Shown here: positions 52,638 to 57,877 of the stretch, piece by piece
How the letters are laid out: each line of letters opens with the position of its first letter
Position numbering within the stretch: the stretch's first letter is position 1
Position numbers and translations under genes: made by a program
The notes under the pieces: generated by a model
Databases searched by the model: none
What the model was told of the DNA's origin: nothing
The model's input: the letters and a program-made list of their open reading frames with translations, nothing else
Assembly (NCBI GenBank): GCA_964592255.1
Contig: CAZQCI010000003.1
Span: 1 to 57,877 of the forward strand
Source: CAZQCI01 sp964592255
GTDB taxonomy: Bacteria; UBA10199; SBBF01
Length of the DNA stretch: 57,877 bases
Direction: 5' to 3'

Positions 52638-52963
52638 TGATGAAAAAAACCCTATCGCATAAAAATAAAAATCTGAGCACAGATCTCCTCATGTGCGCTA
52701 TCAAAAATAAATCTAAAAGGAAGTAAACGTTGTAATCATTTATTTCTACAATCTCCTTTTCAACCTCCCCCTCCCCACCCAAGAAATAACCTACAAGTCC
52801 CGTAAACTATCCATCTCAATCGTCCTCTAGAAAAAAATCGCGGGCTCTTTCTTTGGTTGGGGTCCCTCGCGCCTGCTCGCCGAAGCTTTAGCTTAGGCGG
52901 GTCATCTGTTTGTTAATCAGAAAATTACTTGCTCCCGTATACCTGTCGTCATAGCCTCCAAAA
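52638..52963. other. Gene-free spacer between polysaccharide locus and restriction-modification island
   Basis: 326 bp with no convincing ORF on either strand. It contains a weak stem (GCACA 52677-52681 / TGTGC 52692-52696), no T-run and so no clear terminator, and a near-perfect palindrome near the right end (separate entry). It is the boundary between two unrelated gene blocks. Confidence 0.6.
52876..52901. repeat. REP-like hairpin before hsdM
   Basis: GCCGAAGCT (52879-52887) and AGCTTAGGC (52890-52898) form a 9-bp stem with one mismatch and a 2-base loop, extended by TCG/GGG. GCCGAAGCTTTAGC-type palindromes are common extragenic repeats in uncultured bacteria. It lies 63 bp before hsdM. 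Confidence 0.5.
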
Positions 52964-54412
52964 ATGTTTGAGCAAGCTTTTAAAAATATTGATGATGTCC
53001 TTCGCAGAGAAGGTGGTGGTGTTCTCAAATATACAGAGCAAACCGCATGGCTACTCTTTTTAAAATATCTCGATGGTCTAGAGCAGGACAAAGCCACAGA
53101 AGCAGCCCTTGAAAGAAAAAAATACACCTACATCCTCGACAAACCCTACCGATGGTCAAGCTGGGCGGCGCCCAAAGATAAAAACGGTAATTTTGATCAC
53201 AATGTAGCGCTCACAGGTGATGACCTTCGTGATTTTGTGAATCAAAAGCTCTTTCCGTATCTTCACGGTTTTAAACAGCGAGCAACCGGGCCAAACACCA
53301 TCGAATACAAAATTGGTGAAATTTTTACCGAGACAAAAAACGAAATCAACAGTGGTTACAACCTGCGCGAGATTGTCGAAACTATTGACGGCCTGCGTTT
53401 TGGCACGCAAAAAGAAAAGCATGAGCTGAGTTATCTCTTTGAAGCAAAAATCGGCAACATGGGCAACGCCGGACGTGATGGCGGTTCCTATTACACGCCA
53501 CGTGCGCTCATTCGTGCGATTGTGCAGGTTGTTCAGCCTCAAATCGGCGAACGGATTTACGATGGTGCTGTGGGTTCAGCAGGGTTTCTTTGTGAGGCCT
53601 TTGAGTTTTTAAAATCCAAACCCAATCTCACCACTCGTGACGCTAAGACACTTCAAGAAAATACTCTTTTTGGCAAAGAAAAAGACAAACTCGCCTACGT
53701 GATTGCCATCATGAACATGATCCTGCATGGGATTGAGACGCCAAATATCATTCACACAAATACGCTCACCGAAAACTTGGCCGACATCCAAGAGAAGGAC
53801 CGCTTTGATGTTGTACTCGCCAATCCACCCTTTGGCGGTAAAGAGCGTAAAGAGGTGCAGCAAAACTTTCCTATTCGCACGGGTGAAACAGCTTTTTTAT
53901 TTTTGCAGCATTTTATCAAGATGCTCAAAGCCGGTGGTCGTGGCGGTGTGGTCATCAAAAACACATTTTTATCCAACACCGACAACGCCTCGGTGAGCTT
54001 GCGCAAAATGCTTTTGGAAAGTTGTAATCTACACACGGTTCTTGATTGTCCCGGTGGTACGTTTTTGGGTGCGGGTGTTAAAACTGTTGTGTTGTTTTTT
54101 GAAAAAGGCTCACCCACGCGCAAGGTTTGGTTCTATCAACTCGATCCCGGTCGCAACATGGGTAAGACCAACCCTTTGAACGATGACGATCTCAAAGAAT
54201 TTATTGAGTTGCAAAAAACTTATGCTGATTCGGCTAAGAGTTGGGGTTTGGATGTTGCTGGTATTGATCAAAATACTTTTGATTTGTCGGTGAAGAATCC
54301 GAATGGCGGTGAGGTTGTTGCGCATCGAACGCCACAGGAAATTATGGAGGAGATTGCGGGATTGGATGTTGAGAGCGCTAGGGTACTGGAGAAAATTAGG
54401 GGGTTGCTGTGA
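52964..54412 (+). CDS. hsdM: Type I restriction-modification DNA methylase subunit
   Basis: A 482-residue HsdM with N-terminal helical domain (MFEQAFKNIDDVLRREGGG), SAM motif I variant DGAVGSAGFL (from D200) and catalytic NPPF (287-290, motif IV) in an N6-adenine methylase core. It pairs with HsdS for site-specific methylation. GTGA overlap couples it to the next gene. Target sequence depends on HsdS. Confidence 0.93.
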   Translation: MFEQAFKNIDDVLRREGGGVLKYTEQTAWLLFLKYLDGLEQDKATEAALERKKYTYILDKPYRWSSWAAPKDKNGNFDHNVALTGDDLRDFVNQKLFPYLHGFKQRATGPNTIEYKIGEIFTETKNEINSGYNLREIVETIDGLRFGTQKEKHELSYLFEAKIGNMGNAGRDGGSYYTPRALIRAIVQVVQPQIGERIYDGAVGSAGFLCEAFEFLKSKPNLTTRDAKTLQENTLFGKEKDKLAYVIAIMNMILHGIETPNIIHTNTLTENLADIQEKDRFDVVLANPPFGGKERKEVQQNFPIRTGETAFLFLQHFIKMLKAGGRGGVVIKNTFLSNTDNASVSLRKMLLESCNLHTVLDCPGGTFLGAGVKTVVLFFEKGSPTRKVWFYQLDPGRNMGKTNPLNDDDLKEFIELQKTYADSAKSWGLDVAGIDQNTFDLSVKNPNGGEVVAHRTPQEIMEEIAGLDVESARVLEKIRGLL

Positions 54413-55089
54413 CGAAGAATGGGAAAAATGAGAGTAATGGAAATTATAATAAGTCGCTTACTTCCCATGATGCCCACCCTATTATTCCTCCGAGGGGCGA
54501 CTATCAAACATTGCTCTCGTACCAAAAAGCTGAAGTTGTTTATGACATCACTTTTAGGTTTGCACACAAATACCTTTCCAAGGGTGACCGCACCATCGAC
54601 CAAATGATTCAGTCGGCGCGCTCGGGCAAACAAAACATTCTTGAGGGCAGCAAGGCGGCCATGACTTCCAAAGAAACCGAAATCAAGCTCACCAATGTGG
54701 CACGCGCCAGCTTGGAAGAGCTGCTGGCCGATTATAGGGATTATTTGCGTGTGCGTGACCATGTCATCTGGGACAAAGACTGTAAAGAAGCCCTGTTTAT
54801 CCGAAAGCTGGGACGTAAAACACCACACACCTATGACTTGTACCGCGAGTTTGTAGAAACTCGTCCGTCGGAAGTCATTGCCAATATTGCTATTTGCCTG
54901 ATTCACCAAACCAATTACCTGCTTGACCAACAATTGCGGAGTTTAGAAAAAGATTTTCTACAACAAGGCGGCCTGCGCGAGCGCATGTTTCAGGCAAGGT
55001 TGGCGCACCGTAATAAAAGTTCTGGGAAATTCTCACCACAACCATCCCCTAAGTCCCATTCTTCCCATAAGCCTCGGGGGAGCAAATGA
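54409..55089 (+). CDS. Four-helix-bundle (S23-type, suffix form) protein between hsdM and hsdS
   Basis: A 226-residue protein from a GTG start overlapping the hsdM stop. Central part (about 30-195) has the four-helix-bundle pattern: LSYQKAEVVYDITFRFAHKY, QMIQSARSGKQNILEG and LEELLADYRDYLRVR. It matches the four-helix-bundle suffix-domain family, related to proteins encoded in 23S rRNA intervening sequences. The Lys/Ser/Pro-rich tail is disordered. Its position inside an hsd operon hints at a role with the enzyme, but none is established. Confidence 0.8.
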   Translation: MTKNGKNESNGNYNKSLTSHDAHPIIPPRGDYQTLLSYQKAEVVYDITFRFAHKYLSKGDRTIDQMIQSARSGKQNILEGSKAAMTSKETEIKLTNVARASLEELLADYRDYLRVRDHVIWDKDCKEALFIRKLGRKTPHTYDLYREFVETRPSEVIANIAICLIHQTNYLLDQQLRSLEKDFLQQGGLRERMFQARLAHRNKSSGKFSPQPSPKSHSSHKPRGSK

Positions 55090-56294
55090 AACAAAAGTGG
55101 CAAACCAAAAAAATTGGAGAGGTTTGCGAAGTCATTAATGGCGGCACACCTAAAACTGGTATTCCTGAATATTGGGATGGAAAGCATCTCTGGATAACGC
55201 CTGCTGAGATGGGCAAGCGGACCACTCCATATGTTAGTGATACTGAACGAAAAATTACTGACCTCGGCTTGCGTGATAGCTCAGCGCGAATGTTGCCCAC
55301 AAATTCGGTAATTCTCTCATCACGAGCGCCAATTGGACATTTAGTGATTAACACAGATGCGATGGCAACTAATCAAGGCTGTAAAGGACTGATTCCTAAC
55401 AGCCAGCTACAGTATAAATTTTTGTATTACCATCTTAGCAGCATCGTCGATTTACTGAATACCCTAGGAACGGGCGCGACTTTTAAAGAACTGTCTGGTG
55501 GAAAACTTAAAGAAGTAAATATCCCAATCCCACCCCTCCCCGAACAACACCGCATCGTGAGCATTCTCGACAAAGCCTTTGAAGCCATCGCAGCCGCCAA
55601 AACCAACGCCGAAAAAAATCTCAAAAATGCGCGGGAGTTGTTTGAAAGTTATTTGAATCAGATTTTTACGCAGCGGGGTGAGGGATGGGTGGAGACGACG
55701 CTAGAGAAGGTACTTGCCGTCCAGCCACAGAACGGTTGGTCACCACCGGCAGCGAATCACTCGGCTTCTGGAATACCGGTTCTGACACTATCCGCAGTCA
55801 CAGGATTTCGTTTCAGACCGGATAAGCGCAAGTTCACTTCGGCTACCACAGACTCTCGGCGAAACTACTGGATCAAGAACGGTGACTTTCTCATCACCCG
55901 CAGTAATACGCCGGAGCTTGTCGGCCACGTTGCAATTGCGTCGGGAATTACCGAGCCGACCATCTATCCAGATCTCATCATGCGTATGAATCCAGCGCCC
56001 GATCGCATGATGACGGAATTTCTTTATTTTCAGATGCGCTCACCCACACTCCGCAAGGAAATCATGGGAAGAGCACAAGGCGCGAACCCAACGATGAAGA
56101 AAATCAGTAACAGCTCGGTGAAGACGCTCCCCATCGCAGTGCCATCCATCGCTAATCAGCAAGCCATCGTCGAAACGCTCAACGACCTGACGGATCAAAC
56201 CCAACACCTCTCCTCCCTCTACCAACAAAAACTCGCAGCCCTCGACGAACTCAAAAAGTCCATTTTGCACAAAGCCTTCAGCGGAGAATTGTGA
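55086..56294 (+). CDS. hsdS: Type I restriction-modification specificity subunit
   Basis: A 402-residue HsdS with two target-recognition domains: TRD1 about 1-150 (GEVCEVINGGTPKTG, LSSRAPIGH), a central conserved helix (PIPPLPEQHRIVSILDK, then a coiled coil), TRD2 about 210-355 (GDFLITRSNTPELVG), and a second coiled coil at the end (LAALDELKKSILHKAF). The start overlaps the upstream stop by ATGA and follows GGGGGAG. Bipartite recognition site cannot be read from sequence. Confidence 0.92.
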   Translation: MKQKWQTKKIGEVCEVINGGTPKTGIPEYWDGKHLWITPAEMGKRTTPYVSDTERKITDLGLRDSSARMLPTNSVILSSRAPIGHLVINTDAMATNQGCKGLIPNSQLQYKFLYYHLSSIVDLLNTLGTGATFKELSGGKLKEVNIPIPPLPEQHRIVSILDKAFEAIAAAKTNAEKNLKNARELFESYLNQIFTQRGEGWVETTLEKVLAVQPQNGWSPPAANHSASGIPVLTLSAVTGFRFRPDKRKFTSATTDSRRNYWIKNGDFLITRSNTPELVGHVAIASGITEPTIYPDLIMRMNPAPDRMMTEFLYFQMRSPTLRKEIMGRAQGANPTMKKISNSSVKTLPIAVPSIANQQAIVETLNDLTDQTQHLSSLYQQKLAALDELKKSILHKAFSGEL

Positions 56295-56295
56295 G

Positions 56296-56362
56296 TAGAC
56301 ATCCTGGTTGACAATGTCTACCAATATAGTAAAACAGTAGACATTGTTAACATACATAGACA
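56296..56362. promoter_or_regulatory. Repeated TAGACA operator upstream of fic
   Basis: Four TAGACA/TGTCTA hexamers (56296-56301, 56315-56320 inverted, 56338-56343, 56357-56362) are spaced 19, 23 and 19 bp. The middle pair forms TTGACAATGTCTAC / GTAGACATTGTTAA around an AT-rich spacer. This fits an operator for a dimeric regulator, perhaps Fic itself, whose C-terminus looks like a winged helix. Confidence 0.55.
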
Positions 56363-56368
56363 CTACTT

Positions 56369-57505
56369 ATGATCGGCCAAAATCGACAACAAAGAGAAGG
56401 ATTTCAGGCCTTTATCCCTGATCCTTTTCCTCAGCCGGAGCTTTTTACCCATTCGGCGGCTATTATTAAAAAAGATGCCCAGGCTGCACGCCTATTGGGC
56501 AAGCTGGATGGCATCACCCAGTTATTGCCAGACATCGATTTTTTCATCCTGATGTACATCCGCAAAGATGCGACGGACTCCAGCCAGATTGAGGGTACCA
56601 AAGCAACGATGGTGGATGCCCTAGAAGCGGGGGCCAAAATTGACAGCAATGTACCTGCCGATGTGGATGATATTCTGCATTATATCAAAGCCCTGAATTA
56701 CGGAATGAAGCGGGTAAAGGAATTTCCGCTTGCATTAAGATTTATCCGTGAAATTCATGCACAGCTGATGGATGGTGCGCGTGCCACTCATTTTTCCGAT
56801 CCCGGAAATTTCCGTAAAACCCAAAATTGGATCAGCGGCAAAGGCCCTGCGGATGCAGATTTTGTTCCACCACCGGTAGCGGACATGCACCGTTCCCTTG
56901 CCGATCTGGAAAAATTTCTGCATGCCGAAGACATCATGCCACCACTGGTCAAAACAGCCTTTGTGCATGCACAATTTGAAACCATCCACCCGTTTTTAGA
57001 CGGCAATGGCCGAACAGGACGAATGCTGGTTACTTTTTATCTTTGGAAGGAAGGCTTATTGGAAAAACCGGTACTTTTTTTGTCCTCCTATTTTAAAAAA
57101 TACAAGAAAGTCTACTATCAGAGGCTAACGGATTACCGCGAAGACAAGGTCGAAAAATGGATTGAATTTTTTCTCGACGGCATCATTGAGACGGCAGAAT
57201 CAGCCATTGAGACGGTTAGAAAGATCACCGCCCTCCGGGAACACGATATTTCCAAGATCAGCACTATGAATAAAACCGCTTCCGAGAGTGCTATGAAAAT
57301 ATTACCCAAACTTTTTGCTCAACCCATTGTGACGGTCGGTATCATCCAGAAATGGTCGGGTTTTACGACCCGTACTGGCGCCCAAAAGCTCATTGACCGG
57401 TTTATTGAAAAAGGGATTTTGGAGATCAAGGACGAAACGGTCAAGTATGGACGAACTTATGTGTATAGGAAGTATGTGGATATTTTCGAAAAAAGCCTTT
57501 CTTAA
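56369..57505 (+). CDS. Fic-domain protein with N-terminal inhibitory motif and C-terminal winged helix
   Basis: A 378-residue Fic protein. The active-site motif HPFLDGNGRTGR is at 207-218. An inhibitory helix motif SxxxEG is at 71-76 (DSSQIEGT), the class II (intramolecular, N-terminal) arrangement. The C-terminal part (about 300-370) resembles a winged-helix DNA-binding domain (GFTTRTGAQKLIDRFIEKGIL). Fic enzymes usually AMPylate proteins. Such genes often lie between hsdS and hsdR. ATG chosen 75 bp after hsdS, behind a repeat-rich operator. Confidence 0.9.
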   Translation: MIGQNRQQREGFQAFIPDPFPQPELFTHSAAIIKKDAQAARLLGKLDGITQLLPDIDFFILMYIRKDATDSSQIEGTKATMVDALEAGAKIDSNVPADVDDILHYIKALNYGMKRVKEFPLALRFIREIHAQLMDGARATHFSDPGNFRKTQNWISGKGPADADFVPPPVADMHRSLADLEKFLHAEDIMPPLVKTAFVHAQFETIHPFLDGNGRTGRMLVTFYLWKEGLLEKPVLFLSSYFKKYKKVYYQRLTDYREDKVEKWIEFFLDGIIETAESAIETVRKITALREHDISKISTMNKTASESAMKILPKLFAQPIVTVGIIQKWSGFTTRTGAQKLIDRFIEKGILEIKDETVKYGRTYVYRKYVDIFEKSLS

Positions 57506-57511
57506 AAATAA

Positions 57512-57679
57512 ATGAACGAAGCCGAAACCCGTGCCGAACATATTGATCCTGCTCTTGCAGCAGTGGTAAAACGCTCACTGCCAATTATCCATTTTATGTG
57601 GGAAAGGAAATTGGAACTCCGACTTCGAGTTTTCACTCTACCTTTAAGCGGCCTTTTTCAGTCGTTCCAGTCCATCTAG
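57512..57679 (+). pseudogene. Remnant of hsdR: first ~17 codons, then unrelated sequence
   Basis: An ORF of 55 codons starts MNEAETRAEHIDPALAA, the typical N-terminus of type I restriction endonuclease (HsdR, about 800-1000 residues). After residue 17 the sequence no longer looks like HsdR and stops at TAG 57677-57679. Its end overlaps the antisense CopG-like gene. This suggests that hsdR was cut by a deletion or by entry of the toxin-antitoxin segment, leaving a methylase-only system, unless hsdR lies elsewhere. Confidence 0.6.
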
Positions 57680-57877
57680 AATAAAAACCCGAATCAATAC
57701 TTGGTAAGGAATACCCTGTTTTTCGGCCGTGCGCTTAAGTTCAGCAACTGTGGCATCGTCTAAGGCAACACTGGTAGGTTTTTTGGGCGAGTTTTTATAT
57801 CTTTTCATCGCTTCCAAAATTTTAGCCGCATCCAACTGAACTGGAGCTTCATATTCCTTGAGTGATTTGAAGAAGGA
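57644..57877 (-). CDS. CopG/ribbon-helix-helix-like antitoxin, 5' end beyond window
   Basis: At least 77 codons on the minus strand, open to the window edge. A TTG at 57835 could be a start, but the frame is open upstream with FKSLKEYEAPVQLDAAKIL, which looks coding, so the true start is probably outside. The C-terminal part VALDDATVAELKRTAEKQG, then IPYQVLIRVFILDGLERL, is a CopG-type fold pattern of TA antitoxins. The toxin partner would lie beyond the edge. Confidence 0.6.
   Translation of the reverse strand, partial: SFFKSLKEYEAPVQLDAAKILEAMKRYKNSPKKPTSVALDDATVAELKRTAEKQGIPYQVLIRVFILDGLERLKKAA

Noticed and set aside
52677..52696. Stem-loop as terminator of the polysaccharide operon
   Set aside because: The stem is only 5 bp and no T-run follows.
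56308..56330. TTGACA / TATAGT as the fic promoter
   Set aside because: The spacing is only 11 bp, too short for a sigma70 promoter; the sequence is better explained by the repeat array.
1..57877. tRNA, rRNA, CRISPR arrays, transposases, integrases
   Set aside because: None was seen on either strand; the palindromic repeats are too few and irregular for CRISPR.

Overview
The window is the end of a housekeeping block, then a very large surface-polysaccharide (O-antigen/capsule type) locus, then a type I restriction-modification island. It suggests a Gram-negative, moderately AT-rich bacterium, probably from a poorly cultured lineage. Evidence is an MglA-type small GTPase, a recR-ebfC-dnaX run, a Wzz co-polymerase, and glycosyltransferase families (TIGR04372, LIC12162) best known from Leptospira and uncultured phyla. 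The species cannot be fixed from the sequence alone.

Left block (1-4320): an edge-truncated MglA-like GTPase (minus), a DoxX-like membrane protein (plus), then on the minus strand wzz-dnaX-ebfC-recR. A 213-bp divergent intergenic region (4321-4533) holds a long inverted repeat and a strong match to the ops/JUMPstart element (GGCGGTAGC) that recruits RfaH-type antiterminators in other bacteria.

Polysaccharide locus (4534-52637): about 51 genes on one strand, mostly overlapping or a few bases apart, so probably one very long transcript. It starts with a PglK/MsbA-like ABC half-transporter, the likely lipid-linked glycan flippase. A nonulosonate-like module follows (GmhA-like isomerase, KdsC-like phosphatase, a NeuB lacking its SAF domain, SpsF/NeuA cytidylyltransferase, class IV aminotransferase, TIM-barrel isomerase, two SDRs). 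Next is a module with a second SIS isomerase and a domain-swapped HldE-like kinase/cytidylyltransferase. Then come a first E1 alpha/beta pair, a split transketolase, C-methyltransferases, epimerases and transferases. A GDP-heptose set (HddC-GmhB fusion, HddA) and a CDP-glucose module (a second, diverged E1 alpha/beta pair with rfbF, rfbG and an RmlC-like epimerase) follow. The locus ends with glycosyltransferases, a Wzy-like polymerase and the initiating phosphoglycosyltransferase. Three separate thiamine-diphosphate enzyme pairs with no lipoyl E2 partner suggest carbon-carbon bond chemistry that makes branched sugars.

A palindromic 94-bp repeat occurs three times in the locus. One copy is inserted in frame inside a glycosyltransferase gene, one encodes the tail of an RmlC-like epimerase, and two supply a purine-rich ribosome-binding-like stretch directly before the next gene. 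This is the most unusual structural signal in the window.

Right block (52638-57877): a gene-free spacer, then hsdM, a four-helix-bundle gene, hsdS, a fic gene behind a repeat-rich operator, an apparent remnant of hsdR (only about the first 17 codons), and an edge-truncated CopG-like antitoxin on the minus strand. No tRNA, rRNA, CRISPR array, transposase or integrase was seen.
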